Shown here: piece after piece, positions 21,428 to 34,687 of the stretch | Layout of the letters: every line of letters begins with the position of its first letter | Position numbering within the stretch: the first letter of the stretch is position 1 | NCBI GenBank assembly: GCA_033398695.1 | Contig: CM065802.1 | Coordinates: 76,556,096-76,620,095, forward strand | Origin: Orobanche coerulescens | Taxonomy: Eukaryota; Streptophyta; Magnoliopsida; Lamiales; Orobanchaceae | Length of the DNA stretch: 64,000 bases | Reading direction: 5' to 3' | Program-made: the position numbers and the translations under genes | The notes under the pieces: generated by a model | Databases searched by the model: none | What the model saw: only the letters and a program-made list of their open reading frames with translations | Told to the model about the DNA's origin: nothing

Positions 21428-22926
21428 ATCACCCTCATTTCATTTATCACTCTACCCTTCGTTCAATTTCCAACTCCTATGACTTGGAGAAGCCATTCCA
21501 CGATATTTCCACCCCATATCAGCCCCTGAATGTGATTGTTGAAGACGAAGGACATTGAGGATTGGTATTCAAGCATCCAACGTTTAGCTTCATCAAGTGA
21601 TTTCATCGTTTCTTTCCGTAGTAAGGTATGTGGTACTCTAACCTTCTGGAATTCATGTTCTTAGGAATGTTCATGAGTAGATTACTGAGGTTAGTGAGCT
21701 TGTTATGAACTTTATGAATCAAACAACATGTTATGGAGAATTGAATTGGATGAACTTAGTTTTTTCATTGGGAATAGTTAAACCTTGATGGCGCCTATCA
21801 TAAGGACGTGATTTTCAAAGATTATGACCTACTTTATAATGATTTTCGTGATGATTGCTATGATGAACGAAATGAGTATGTTATCACCTAGATTAGGTGA
21901 AACTGAAATGTTGAACGTAGGGATTATTCCTTATGTATAATTCGGGGTTTATAAGGGTTATTCGGATTGGTAAAATTCATATGAATGGTTAGAACGTTAT
22001 GATCTTGTTGTAACAATCGTGGTGAACGTAGAACCTGGGTAAGATGAATTTACTTGCGGAAGAACGGGAATCATGGATGAGATTAACTTAGAATTTGGTG
22101 GAACATACTTACCCTGTTATGATTTCATTTAGATAACCGTTGCTTGCACTTGAAATCAATGTGCAGAATCAGATTATGGTTTGGGACGTTTTTAAATATG
22201 CTGAACATCTGTATACATCATCTTGTTATTCCCGTTATGGCCCTTCGTTTCGCACGTAGAATAGTATTAGTTCCATATAAGATACTTTGAATAGTTAACC
22301 GAGAACCGACCATATAATGATAAAGAGTTCGGTCACCATTTGAAACGTTTAACATGTGTAACACCCCCAAGATATTCGAGATAGATTACAGCACGTGAAT
22401 CCCTACATGGGTCCCACCAGGCTAAACGACCAACATACTCATCGACTCATGGAATCAACAAAATAACACCTCGTCATAAATACGCAAAACAAAATAATCC
22501 ACCTGGTTCAACCGGTCAAACACAACACAAACATCCAACACAAACATAATAGACAATGTTACAATCCGAACAAACAAGAACTCCTAAGTACTCGAGTACT
22601 TCTATTAGTTTACAAATTTATAATCGCATCAAAAGATAGAAAACTATAAAAACACACTCATGCACAATCATCACGTATGGCCGTAATCCGCGTACTGGTC
22701 CAGCGCCCGTTCGTCTCGATGAACCTGACCTGAAATTCATAAAACGAATTTCCCCAAAATGGGTCCCCAAAGGGGTTAGCAATTATGCCAATACAAGTAA
22801 CCAAATGAACAACTTACACCTTACACATATAGTCAATGCACGTAATCATGAAAACATCGATTGAAACACACATTTCTGGAAATGCCAATATCGAAACACA
22901 TTTATAAAATACACCACAATTAACCG

Positions 22927-23056
22927 TCGATCCACACCTCCGTGGACCCCTACCGAGACCCCGTCGAATCTAACCCGTAGTGGTTAAAAGCAAGCTCGTC
23001 GATCCACACCTCCGTGGACCCCTACCGAGACCCTATCGGATCTAACCTGTAGTGAG
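22927..23056. repeat. Two-unit 72-bp minisatellite in B LTR
   Basis: TCGATCCACACCTCCGTGG then ACCCCTACCGAGACCC repeats at 22927 and 22999. The same pair occurs in the other B LTR (about 29937-30059) and, inverted, in element E (60690-60815). Confidence 0.85.
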
Positions 23057-23662
23057 CATACACACACACATAATTTCTCATGCAATACTATCATGTCAAG
23101 ATTGTAAGTTCATAAGGGTACTTGCCTTGATCGAAAGACGGTGACACGAACGAAAAGAAAGAATCAAACACGACCGCTAGGAACCGGAGAAACCGAACCT
23201 AACAATTCAAAAAATACAATTACAACCATTTCTAAATGATTACGGAAATGGAATACACCCGAAAACCCGCCTACGATTCATGTATATTCGTACAAGAACA
23301 ACAATGCGGGCGGACCACAACCCAAACCCTCCCGATTACGAAAATATCACGAAATATACCATGAATCCATAGGGAAACCAAGAATACCAACAAGATTAAT
23401 CATATTTATCATGAGTTAATCAACAACACGGAACGAATCGGACAAAAACACGAAAACCCCCAAATCTCCCTAAAATAGGGTTCTAGGAGATTTACCTTGA
23501 TTCAAGAGGTAGATGATAGATGATGATAAATTGGTGCTAGAGACGCAAAATCTTGGATGGATGATGATAATCGCCCCACTCCAAGTTCCCAATTGCCCAA
23601 ATCGCCCAACTATCGGAGGAGAAAAGAAAAGGAGAAGAAATAAGCTATCCCGGTCAACTCTC

Positions 23663-23676
23663 TGGTTTTTATAACC
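23663..23676 (-). promoter_or_regulatory. TATA box of element B LTR
   Basis: The minus strand reads GGTTATAAAAACC, 10-20 bp downstream of the palindrome array. Confidence 0.65.
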
Positions 23677-23686
23677 AGAGGGTTAT

Positions 23687-24135
23687 TAGCGTGCGCTAAC
23701 ATTGCAAGTTAGCGTGCGCTATCGGCAGATACCCCGGTCCAGAAAGCTAACACCCCAGTCCAGAACTTAAAGTTCTGGACCGTTAGCGTGTGCTAACAGG
23801 AATTAGCATGCGCTAATAGCCTCTCGATAGCGCGTGCTATCGGTACATAGCGTGCGCTACCTGGACATCAGCCGAGTCCAGAAGGAAACTGCCCAGTACT
23901 GGACTGCCAGGTTAGCGTGCGCTACCGGCCACTCTGCGTGCGCTAAACCCGAACAGTAGCGTGCGCTAGCACAACACCCTAGCGTGCGCTAGAACAACTC
24001 TCCCGGAGAGCAGAGGGCAGAAGCAGACTACTGCCATTGCCCTGCTCGAGTCACTAGCGCGCGCTACCAAACAATGATAGCGTGCGCTACCAAGGAAAAC
24101 TAGCGCGCGCTACTTAACAATCGTAGCGTGTACTA
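23687..24135. repeat. Palindrome array in B U3
   Basis: About 14 copies of TAGCGTGCGCTA and variants (TAGCGCGCGCTA, TAGCATGCGCTA, TAGCGCGTGCTA), irregularly spaced, immediately upstream of the TATA box when read on the minus strand. Confidence 0.9.
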
Positions 24136-24449
24136 GATTGCCAAGTGCAAAACGACTCAACACCCGAAACACACGAAATGAGCTCGGAGCAACGTACAGA
24201 AGATCACAACACACATAACAACGTATGATAGGTCTATAGCAACCCCCAAAATGGCGGTTCCAAACAGTAATTACGAGAATCGGACCGAAAATCAACGGAA
24301 AGGCCAACAATTGTGGAATTGAATACAATAAATCTAAAATTAAATATTCCCGAAATACAACGGTTACACACAAGCCACCAAAATAGGAAAATGTAACATC
24401 GAACAAAGTACCGGGAAAAGAAAAAATGTGGATATTACATTCTACCCCT

Positions 24450-25391
24450 CTAAAAATAAGTTTCATCCGGAAACTTAAGAAACAAACTTGGGGTACCTAG
24501 CACGCATGCTATCCTCAGTTCCCAAGTTGCCTCCTCGACGCCATGCCTCGACCACTGCACCTTGACCAAGGGAATGGTCTTATGCCTCAGCCGTTTCTCA
24601 CGGTGTTCCAAAATCTTCAAGGGACGCTCCTCGAAGGTAATATCCTCTACGACATCAATCTCACCATAGTCGATGACGTGACTAGGATCCAGAACATATT
24701 TTCTTAGCTGCGAAACATGGAAAACGCTATGAATGTTGCTCAAGTCCGGAGGTAACGCCAAATTGTATGCCAACAGCCTGACTCTCTCGAAAATCTCAAA
24801 GGGTCCAATAAATCTCGGGATCAACTTTCCCTTCTTCCCGAAGCGGAAAACTTTCCTTGTCGGCGACACTTTCAACAAAACATTGTCTCCTACCTCGAAT
24901 TCTAAAGGTCGATGATGGACATCAGCATATGACTTCTGTCGGCTCTGAGCAGTCAACATCCTCTCCCGGATTAATTCCACCTTCCGTCTCGTCTCTGTAA
25001 CTATATCCGGTTCGGTCCTGACCAAATTGGATGCCTCGTTCCAACAAATTGGCGATCGACATCGCCACCCATAAAGCGCCTCGTACGGTGCCATCTGAAT
25101 CGTCGCATGCCAACTATTGTTGTATGTGAACTCAATCACTGGTAAATGTTCCTCCCAGTCACTACTCCAATCGAGAGCATAAGCGCGCAACATATCATCA
25201 AACGTCTGGATAGTGCGCTCCGACTGTCCATCCGACTGAGATTGGAAAGAAGTACTCAGACACAAATGAGTACCCAACACCTTATGCACCGCCTGCCAAA
25301 AGTGCGATACAAAACGGCCATCTCGATCCGAAAAAATAGACTTCGGAGTACCATGAAGCCTCACAATCTGCGCAATAAACATACGAGCCAA
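24450..25391 (-). pseudogene. Element B integrase C-part with chromodomain
   Basis: A 313-codon open frame holding the second and third catalytic blocks (SDRDGRFVSHFWQ, then SDGQSERTIQ), the GPFEIFERV/HVSQLRKY integrase C-terminal (GPY/F) region and a chromodomain-like end (VKVQWSRHGVEEATWE). Chromodomains direct such elements to particular chromatin. It is separated from the first part of integrase by an in-frame TAG near 25404 and is the last domain before the polypurine tract. Confidence 0.92.
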
Positions 25392-25403
25392 CTTCTCTGG
25401 GCC

Positions 25404-26294
25404 CTAAGTATCTTTGATGCCCAGAAAATGTGCCGACTTGGTCAGACGATCAAAAATCACCCAAACCATATTCATGCCCGATCTCGATCTCGGCAAACTA
25501 GTGACGAAATCCATCGAAATATCTTTCCATTTCCATTCCGGAATGGGAAGCGACTGCAATAGACCAGCCAGTCTCTGATGCTCGATTTTGACCTGCTGAC
25601 AAGTCAAACATCTCGCTACAAACCATGCGATCTCCTCCTTCATATCGTTCCACCAAAAATTCCTTCTCAGGTCCTGGTACATCTTACTCGACCCAGGATG
25701 AACGGAGTAAGGAGTAACATGGGCCTCCTGCAAAATACTTTGCCTTAATTCCAAGTCATTCGGTACACAAAGCCGACTCTGGAATCTCAATACCCCATCT
25801 TCATGAATCACAAACCCATGAGACTTTCCTTTAAGGACAGTCTCCCAAATGTGCGAAATCATCGTATCCTCCAACTGCTTCAATTTAATTTCGTCGATCA
25901 ATGACGATGAAATCTCCAAAGCACAAAGTTGCCCGACAGCTCCCGACAACATAATCTCAACACTCAACTCAATAATATCCTGCTGAAGCCCAGACTGAGA
26001 CGTAAGGATCTCAAGTGTCCTCAACGCAACCGGTTTCCGACTCAAGGCATTAGCCACGACGTTTGCCTTGCCCGGATGATAAAGGATTTCAAGGTCATAA
26101 TTCTTAATCAAATCTAACCACCTCATCTGCCTCATATTCAACTCCCGATGAGTAAATATGTACTCCAGACTTTTATGATGGGTAAAAATCTGACATGCAG
26201 AGCCAAAAAGATAGTGACGCCAAATTTTGAGCGCAAAAACAACTGCCGTTAACTCCAAATCATGGGTAGGGTAGTTGATCTCATACGGCCTCAA
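25404..26294 (-). pseudogene. Element B RNase H and integrase N-part
   Basis: It begins within RNase H (RPYEINYPTHDLELTAVVFA, then HHKSLEYIF). It continues into the integrase zinc-binding HHCC region (VHPGSSKMYQDLRR ... CLTCQQVK) and the first catalytic Asp block (WKDISMDFVTSLP). It is closed by TAG at 25404 and separated from RT by an in-frame TAA near 26295. Confidence 0.92.
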
Positions 26295-27209
26295 TTATAT
26301 CGACGCATACGCAATAATATTGTCGTGCTGCATCAACACGCACCCAAGACCCTGATCTGAAGCATCGCTATAAATAGCAAAACCTTCATTGCCACACGGC
26401 AATGCTAAAATCGGGGCTGAAGTCAAATGCCTCTTCAGCTCCTCAAAACTCGCCTGTCTCTCGTCATTCCAGACGAACGTATCGGACTTCTGAAGCAACT
26501 GTGTAAGTGGCCGAGCTAGTTTCGAGAAACCCTCGACGAACCTACGGTAGTAGCCAGCCAAACCTAAGAAACTACAGACCTCCTTCACATTCTTAGGCAG
26601 TGCCCAGTCCAACACTGCCTCAACCTTTTGCGGATCCACGCGGACCCCCTCGGCTAAAATCATGTGACCCAGAAACATCATTTCCTTCAACCAGAACTCA
26701 CATTTTGAGAACTTTGCATAAAGTTGCTCAGTCCTCAAAATATCTAACACCACTCGCAGATGATGCGCATGCTCCTGCTCATTCCTCGAATAGATAAGGA
26801 TATCGTCAATGAAGACGACGACGCACTTATATAAATACTCGATAAAGACTTTGTTCATTAACTGCATGAACACCGCCGGCGCATTAGTCAAACCGAAGGG
26901 CATGACCACAAACTCAAAATGTCCGTATCTCATCCGAAAAGCTATTTTCGGCACATCGGACTCATTCACCTGAATCTGGTAGTACCCCGATCTCAAGTCG
27001 ATGTTCGAGAATACCGCAGCTCCCTGCAACTGATCGAACAAGTAATCAATCCTCGGTAAGGGATACTTGTTCTTGATGGTCGCCTTGTTTAGCTCGCGAT
27101 AGTCGATACATAAACGCAGTGAACCATCCTTCTTCCGCACAAATAGAACCGGTGCTCCCCAAGCCGAAGCGCTCGGTCGAATATACCCTGACTCAAGAAG
27201 CTCACTCAA
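26295..27209 (-). pseudogene. Element B reverse transcriptase
   Basis: A 304-codon frame with [43 protein letters not shown] and the catalytic FIDDILIYS, followed by the connection region and the start of RNase H ([14 protein letters not shown]). It polymerises the cDNA from the tRNA primer. An in-frame stop lies just upstream (near 27210). Confidence 0.95.
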
Positions 27210-27398
27210 CTACTTCTTCAACTCGGCTATCTCAGAAGGTTCCATGCGATACGGCGCCTTCGAAATTGGAGCCGCACCCGACTCTAACTTGATAGCGAAC
27301 TCAACCTCACGGTCCGGTGGCAACCTTGGTAACTCGCCAGGAAAAACGTCAGGAAACTCACTAACAACTGGAATTGATGAAAGCTCGACTTCATCACT

Positions 27399-27971
27399 CT
27401 ACACCTTCAAGGCGTAGCACCAATAATCAATACACCCTTTCTGCAGGAGTCTCATTACCTTCAAAGCATTAATAATGAACTTATGGTTTCCCCTCTTTCG
27501 CCCTGCGAAAGAGTGCTTGGTGCCGTCCTCGGCTAACATAGTGATGATTTTCGTGCGGTAGTTCATGATTGCACCATGCCGCTCGAGCCAATCATCCCCG
27601 AGAATCAAATCCTCACCCTCAATTCCCACGACAATAAGATTAGAGAGCCAAGCCCTCTCATAAATAAACATAGAACAGTCTCGAACCTCCTAATCACCAA
27701 TGATCCTATCACCGCTAGGAAGCTTAAAGATGAAAGACTCATAAGGCGTCAAGCAGTCGAGACTCAAACGGCACACACAATCCAGGGAGATGAATGAATG
27801 CGTAGCACCTGAATCGAAAAGTACACTGACAGGATGAGAATGAATGTGAACGATACCTGTGGCTACGGTGGCGGCTGGATCATCGGCACTCCTCATCTCA
27901 TAAACACATGGGTGGGCGGAGCCGACACTGGAAGCTCCCTCCTGGTGGGCCGATCCCGACCTCTCCCTCAA
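27399..27971 (-). pseudogene. Element B protease region
   Basis: 27690-27971 contains SVLFDSGATHSFISLD with the DSG active site. The partner frame 27399-27671 carries EDLILGDDWLERHGAIMNY, the flap/C-terminal block. A stop lies between them. Confidence 0.88.
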
Positions 27972-29119
27972 CTGGCACTCGGTGGAGACTGAGTAGCAAA
28001 CGATCCTTGATTCCCACTTCGTTCCCTAGACACTGGAAGGAAAGCCTGGGCACCAAGAATTTTCTCCCTCTCAGCATAGAAAGCAGCCTTGTGGCCCGGC
28101 TGGCCACACCGATTACATGTCAACAAAGGGCTCAGACAAGTTCGACTGATGTGGCCCGGTCGGCCATAGTTAAAACATTTCGCATCACGGGAAGGAGTAC
28201 TGGTAGTTCCACGGAAACCCCCAGTAGAACAAGCTGGACCACCACCGGCGGAAAAATTAGCAGACTGGGATTTCTGCTGACCCCCACCCTTGTGGCCCAA
28301 AAACTACCGGTGGACTTCTGCTTTTTGCTCTCGCGAGCCGCCTCACTAGCCATCACGGAACATATCGTAAACAAGGGCTCTACTCTGATAATCCTTCAAA
28401 GTAGTGCAGACGGGCCCAGACATGTAGTCATGAATCGACAATTTCATCTGCCTGGAGAAGTGGAAAATCTTGTCGCTCTCTTCTCTAACCTAAGCCTTCA
28501 CGAAGCCCAACTCCCGGTTGAAATCAACAATAGCCTGAGAAACAGGAATATCCCGAGGCTGAGCATCAAAGAAGGCATGGACTCGAGCCTGTTTGACTGG
28601 CCACGAATAGTATTCGGTCTCCATCAAGTCCTTAAACACATCCCATGTCGCAGCGCGGTCCCTAGGCTCAACGACCTCCCACCAGTCGGTAGCATCCCCC
28701 GTGAGAAAATATTGGGCAATAGGGACCTTGCGGTCCTCGGGACAGTTGGTGGCGACGAAAACTTTGGATATCTCCTTGATCCACCCCTCCCATCCTATCG
28801 GGTCTGAAGCTCCTGAAAACTGCGGAGGATGCATCTTGATGACATCCTAAAGCCAACGGTCTGCTCCGCCCCGAGCAGCATGGGCCGGATTGCGGTTCTG
28901 AACTGCCTGAGCTATCGCCGCCATCTGGTTCACCATTTGTTGCATAACAGCTGCAACACCAAGGTCGGCGCCATCTTGAGTAGAAGCATGGTTATGACGG
29001 TCACCGGTACTGCCGGCTCCGGAAGAATGTGACGTGGCCGCCTCACTGGTTGTCTCACGTCCCCGGCCGCGTCCACGACCACGATCACACCCACGACAAC
29101 GACCTCTTCTAGCATCCAT
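27968..29119 (-). pseudogene. Element B gag, broken, zinc knuckles damaged
   Basis: The likely start is Met at 29119, giving an Arg/Gly-rich N-terminus (MDARRGRCRGCDRGRGRGRG). After an in-frame TAG (28847-28849) comes the gag core (MHPPQFSGASDP, CPEDRKVPIAQYFLTGDATD). Two zinc-knuckle-like motifs follow in another frame, CFNYGRPGHISRTC and CNRCGQPGHKAAFY, each with one Cys replaced by Tyr. Gag packages the RNA; this copy could not do so normally. Confidence 0.88.
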
Positions 29120-29339
29120 ACGGATGTTAAATAAGTAGCAAAAGCCATACGATGGTAAGTACGAGAGGAAAAACAACCACAATCAAGAATCAAAGGTGCG
29201 ATACAAGGAAACAAAGAACAGAGTAAGGAAAAACTTACGGGCACTAGAAGCACCGGAATCATGGCAGCGTGATGACGATGTGCAAAACAAAACACAACAA
29301 GACCTAATAAACCGACAAGCCTAGGTATCCATAAACCTT

Positions 29340-29351
29340 GCTCTGATACCA
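29340..29351 (-). other. Primer-binding site of element B
   Basis: The minus strand reads TGGTATCAGAGC, a standard initiator-Met tRNA complement, five bases inside the 5' LTR. Confidence 0.9.
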
Positions 29352-29356
29352 TTTTC

Positions 29357-30834
29357 TGTAACACCCCCAAGATATTCGAGGTATATTACAGCGTCGTGAA
29401 TCCATACATGGGACCCACCAGCCTAAATGACCAACATACTCATCGACTCGCGGAATCAATAAAATAACACCTTGTTATAAAGACACAAAACAAAATAATC
29501 CACCCAGTTCAACCGCTCAATCACAACACAAACATCCAACACAAACATAATAGACAACGTCACAATCCGAACAAACAAGAACTCCTAAGTACTCGAGTAC
29601 TTCTATTAGTTTACAAATTTATAATCACATCAAAAGACAGAAAACCATAAAAACACACTCATGCACAATCATCTCGCATGGCCGTAATCCGCGTACTGGT
29701 CCAGCGCCCGTTCGTCTCGATGAACCTGACCTGAAATTCATAAAATGAATTCCCCCAAAACGGGTCCCCAAAGGGGTTAGCAATTATGCTAGTACAAGTA
29801 ACCAAATGAACAACTTACACCTTACACATATAGTCAATGCATGCATTCATGAAAACATCGGTTGAAACACACATTTCCGGAAATGCCAATATCAAAGCAC
29901 ATTTATAAAATGCACCACAATTAACCATCGATCCACACCTCCGTGGACCCCTACCGAGACCCCGTCGAATCTAACCCGTAGTGGTTAAAAGCAAGCTCGT
30001 CGATCCACACCTCCATGGACCCCTACCGAGACCCATCGGATCTAACCCGTAGTGAGCATACACATACACAATTTCTCATGCAATACTATCATGTCAATAT
30101 TGTAAGTTCATAAAGGTACTTGCCTCGATCGAAAGACGGTGACACGAACGGAAAGGAAGAATCAAACACGACCGCTGGGAACCGGCGAAACCTAACCTAA
30201 CGATTCAAAGAATACAATCACAACCATTTCTAAATGATTATGGAAATGGAATACACCCGAAAACCCGCCTACGATTCATGTATATTCGTACAAGAACAAC
30301 AACGAGGGCGGACCACAACCCAAACCCTCTCGATTACGCAAATATCATAAAATATACCATGAATCCGTAGGAAACCAAGAATACCAACAAGATTAATCAT
30401 ATTCATCATGAATTAATCAACAACACGGAACGAATCAGACAGAAACGCAAAAACCCCCAAATCTCCCCAAAAAGTAGGGTTCTAGAAGATTTACCTTGAT
30501 TCAAGAGGTAGAGGATAATTAGATGATGATAAATCGGTGCTAGAGACGCAAATATTGGATGGATGATGATAATCGCCCCACTCCAAGTTCCCAATCACCC
30601 AAATCGCCCAACTCTCGGAGGAGAAAAGAAAAGGAGAAGAAATGAGCTATCCCGGTCAACTCTCTGGTTTTTATAACCAGAGGGTTATTAGCGTGCGCTA
30701 ACATTTCAAGTTAGCATGCGCTATCAGCTGATACCCCGGTCCAGAAAGCTAACACCCCAGTCTAGAACTTAAAGTTCTGGATCATTAGTGTGCGCTAACA
30801 GCCTCTCGGTAGCGCGCGCTACCTGTACATCAGC
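29357..30834 (-). repeat. 5' LTR of element B, main part
   Basis: Starts TGTAACACCCCCAAG on the plus strand like the partner LTR. Element C interrupts it at 30835 and it resumes at 40961-41153. Compared with 22357-24439 it lacks several palindrome-bearing stretches. Confidence 0.9.
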
Positions 30835-31814
30835 TGTAACACCCCCAGATTTAACCGGAAATATTACAGCGTCGTGGGCCCCGAGATGGAACCCACAAGG
30901 CTGAAGGAAATTTTTGCAAACATTTACAAATGCCCAAGAGGCCAACGACGATACTATCTTTAAAAATTCACAAAGACTTATAAAATCCATTTATCAAAAA
31001 CTGTCGTAAAAACTCATTTGAAATCGCAAGGCCAAACGGCCGACACTCAAAAGTTTAGAAAACGATTTCCAAAGTAATCTCAGTTACCAGATACCCAAAG
31101 AGCATTTCAAAATACTCACGCAGCGGAAAAAGAGCAACCATAAAGATACTCTAGCAGCGGAATACAAGAACCAATCAAGAAACTCAATGCACAAAACTTG
31201 TCCTAGCCAGTATCCTCCGGGAAGCTCATCTCTTCACGACCGCTACAAGCTCGGTACTCCAAGAACCTAAAAAGAAATCCCACGATGGGGTCAGCCATAA
31301 TATCCAACAATGATAACCGTCACATCACATTAATAATTACATACCAATGAGAATACAACATAAGAATACGACCAACGTAATCTTACCGCCGTAACTTTAC
31401 TTGCTCAAGTCATTCTCATCAGAATAACCATTATCACATTTCACATCTCGTACTTGATTAACCAATAAACTCGAACCTAATATCTGTATTGTACCTCAAA
31501 CAATACTCAAGATTCTAAAACTATCATCACCAACTCACGATACGGAAAAATACCATTTCTGACCAATACGATCCATCAAATAACATCATCAAATCCCAAG
31601 ACGATAACCGATTGTCCATCACAAGACGAATACCAAAGGAAATACGGAACATACCTCGAGATATGAAGTGCCACGACAATCATATCAGTCTAATCCGAGA
31701 TCAGATCAATGCAATACGGACACGGTCCTAAGACAAGACCTACAAATGCATACTTATATGACCACGTCAATATGCTCACAACAATAACAATAATGTATAC
31801 TCAATGGAAATTCG

Positions 31815-32135
31815 ACGATCCAGCGCCCTCAGCATAGATCCCCTTGATAATCCTATCAGATCATCATAAGGTGGATAACCAACAATACACATATGAACAA
31901 CAACACATGATAAAATCAATGATGCGAATTCACAAGATTCCATCAACACAATACTGGTAATCCAACGATCTAGCGCCCTCAGCATAGATCCCCATGATGA
32001 TCCCGTCGAACCAATACATGGTGGAAAACCTGTCCAGCGATCCAGCGCCCTCAGTATAGATCCCCATGATTATCCCGTCGAACCAACGCATGGTGAACAT
32101 CCGATCCAGTGCCCTCAGCAAAGATCCTCATGATC
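31815..32135. repeat. Minisatellite in C LTR, about 4 units
   Basis: Units start GATCCAGCGCCCTCAGCA then TAGATCCCCATGATGATCCC, at about 31817, 31967, 32037 and 32103. The same array is at about 38085-38405 in the partner LTR. A related unit (inverted) is in element A at 41385-41505. Confidence 0.88.
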
Positions 32136-33727
32136 CCTTCGGATCATTTACAACATAACAATGCAATTATGCATACACATATGCAAATCAATATGTTCAT
32201 CAACATGAACAACATATGAATCAAAACATGAACGACACTATGATGACACAACTAGGACGGCCTCATGTTCAGCAACATGAATGACAACCTGCATGATCAA
32301 CATCATTAACACTAAACCGAATCAAACTAAGATACTTGTCCCGAGTCCTTCGGGAGCAATCTCGATGTCAAATCACCACCGGCAAATATCCTCAATGCTC
32401 GGCGATCCAAATGTACAATGAACTATAGATACTCATATCCTCGTCTTTATCACAACATAACCTCGATACCCGAACATACCAATAACCGAGATAAAGCATA
32501 TACATTATGGTTTACCTCCCAGAATCGAAAGAACGATATACGATCGAAATACCCAGAGTTCACAATAATAATCATCGCTATATGCATTATAAACGAAATG
32601 AAACTGAAACCATTCATTAAATATTATAACTGAGCAAGTAATAACTTGCCTCGATACCGATACCACGAAGCTGCTACCGAACACATTGCCTTTGTCTACG
32701 AGCTCCTTATCCCCGATCAAAAGCAACACAACAGACATACTTGAACACGACCGCAACATCCGGTTATAATCACCGATCAATAATCTCAACCTATCGAAGT
32801 AATCAAATAACACATATCCGATAACAATCAACAACCGACAAAACTAACCAATCGAACTCAACGGTTCAACAAAACCTCTAATAAACGCAGTCAGAACAAA
32901 CCAAATCAAACCATCATGAATTCATAATCACAACACAATAATACTGCACTGTCTGCCTACTTAGCACACGTTAAACGCATAACGTAGCGTGCACTAAGTT
33001 GCTCCCGTTAGCGTGCGCTAGCTAGTAAGCTTAGCGTACGCTAATGCTGTACAGTGGCATGCATTCCAAGCATCGACTAACATCTTGCGACTAAGAATCC
33101 GAATGAAGGGAGACATAAATCTCCATATCTCTTGAAGATAAACGACATCATAACTATCATAAGGATCATATCAATGTCCATATATCACTAACAACATCAA
33201 CAATCAAACCTACTCGATAACAAGGAACATATCATACTCAATCTGGAATTCAACCTAGTATCATGATTTGTCTCATCTAAATCGACCAATATAATTACCA
33301 AGATTCATAAATCCATCTTAGATCGGGTTAAATGAATCAACATCCTTATAGTATGAAGAATCTTAACTAACATCCGAAACTCTATTCAAAATTCCATTGA
33401 ATCTCATATAACATCATCATCTGATTATCCAACATGCTCCTCACATGTAATCATCCAAGAAAAACGAGCCACTATCAAAGGGATACGAAAATTACCTAGA
33501 TTGGATGAACCAAGAATAGGAACACTTGACTCCATTCTAAGAATCATGAATAACTTGAAGAACAAGGCTTGAATCCATGCTCTCCATCTTAATCTTGTTA
33601 AAGATCATCATCTCACCATGTTTGGGAACCTCAAGAACCTTCCAAAGCTCTCTCTATCCACTGAAGGAGAAAGAATGGACTAAATGCATCTCAAAACCCG
33701 TCTGTCCCGTTATATAAAAAACATTAC

Positions 33728-34383
33728 TAGCGCGCGCTACTCTCATAAAATAGCGTGCGGTATTGCCCTAGCGTGCGCTAACTGACTTTGTTAGCGTGCG
33801 CTATCGCAGTCCAGAGGCCACTGCCTCGCTTCGTAAACTAGCTTACGTACATAATGCCTATGCATTAACGTACGTAAAACATCATGTCTAGCGTACGCAA
33901 GTCCTTGCCCTTAGTGTGAGCTATCTGAAGATGACTTACTACAGTATTCACCTACCACTCGTGCCCCCACATGCCAAAAGCATCTGTGATTTCCGGGATT
34001 CCTCTGACCGATCTGGAATTAGCGTGCGCTAACCATACGGTTTAGCGTGCGCTAGCCCTACATGACAAACACCCGCAGACCTTATCTGGACACGCGTCAC
34101 AAGTGACCGGGTCCACTCGCCGAAAGCCAAGATTCCCTGTCGGACGATCTGATATTAGCGTACGCTAACCTTCCTTGTTAGCGTGCGCTAAATGCCGATA
34201 AACATCAACCCGGGCCTACCTGTCGGCCGCCTTCCGAACCTTTCCCAGAATGCCTTACGTACGTTAAGGATCCTCCTTAGCGTACGTAATGCGAACCTAT
34301 TAGCGTACGCTAACTGCACCACGTAGCGTGCGCTACTCATACCTCGTAGCGTGCGCTAAGCATATTTCATAGCGTGCGCTAAC
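33728..34383. repeat. Palindrome array in C U3
   Basis: Copies of TAGCGTGCGCTA, TAGCGCGCGCTA and TAGCGTACGCTA alternate with a variant palindrome TTACGTACGTAA (for example near 33845, 33870, 34256). The array repeats at 40000-40635 in the other LTR and ends at the TATA box. Confidence 0.9.
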
Positions 34384-34687
34384 GTGGTTGTACTTAGCCA
34401 TTTCCAACTCTTCTCATCCGTCTCGACGTACTGGATACCTACACTCACATGCTGAATACATATAATCAATCCAATAATATTCTCATATGATAGACCCAAT
34501 GTCAAAATTGAAATGACCAGATACACGATATCCTCAATTGTAATTGTCTCCCAAATACGTCAATTATACCAATACTGACATCTCAGTACCTTATTTAATT
34601 TATCCATACTGTACAGATTCCACACTGTACAATATAACTCGGATAAAATAATCTCAAACAACAGTAGTAGAAATTCCGGATATTACA

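Larger units (their letters stand above)
20829..22356 (+). repeat. Element A LTR, 5' part (U3 and promoter)
   Basis: Contains about a dozen TAGCG-NN-CGCTA-like palindromes (20980-21405), a TATA box at 21415-21423 and a donor-like AAG|GTATGT at 21625/21626. Element B is inserted at 22357 with TSD ACATG/GCATG (4/5 match). Confidence 0.85.
22357..24439 (-). repeat. 3' LTR of element B (2083 bp)
   Basis: Plus-strand ends are TGTAACACCCCC and GGATATTACA. It contains a two-unit minisatellite (22927-23056), a TATA box (plus 23665-23674) and the palindrome array (23687-24135). Confidence 0.92.
30835..34687 (-). repeat. 3' LTR of element C (3853 bp)
   Basis: Ends TGTAACACCCCC and GGATATTACA. Holds a minisatellite (31815-32135), a small palindrome cluster (32965-33045), a TATA box near 33709-33720 (minus) and the main palindrome array (33728-34383). 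Confidence 0.93.

Noticed and set aside
20980..24135. Regularly recurring palindromes as a CRISPR-like array
   Set aside because: Spacing is irregular, the repeats are only 12-14 bp, the genome is a plant and the arrays sit in LTR promoters.
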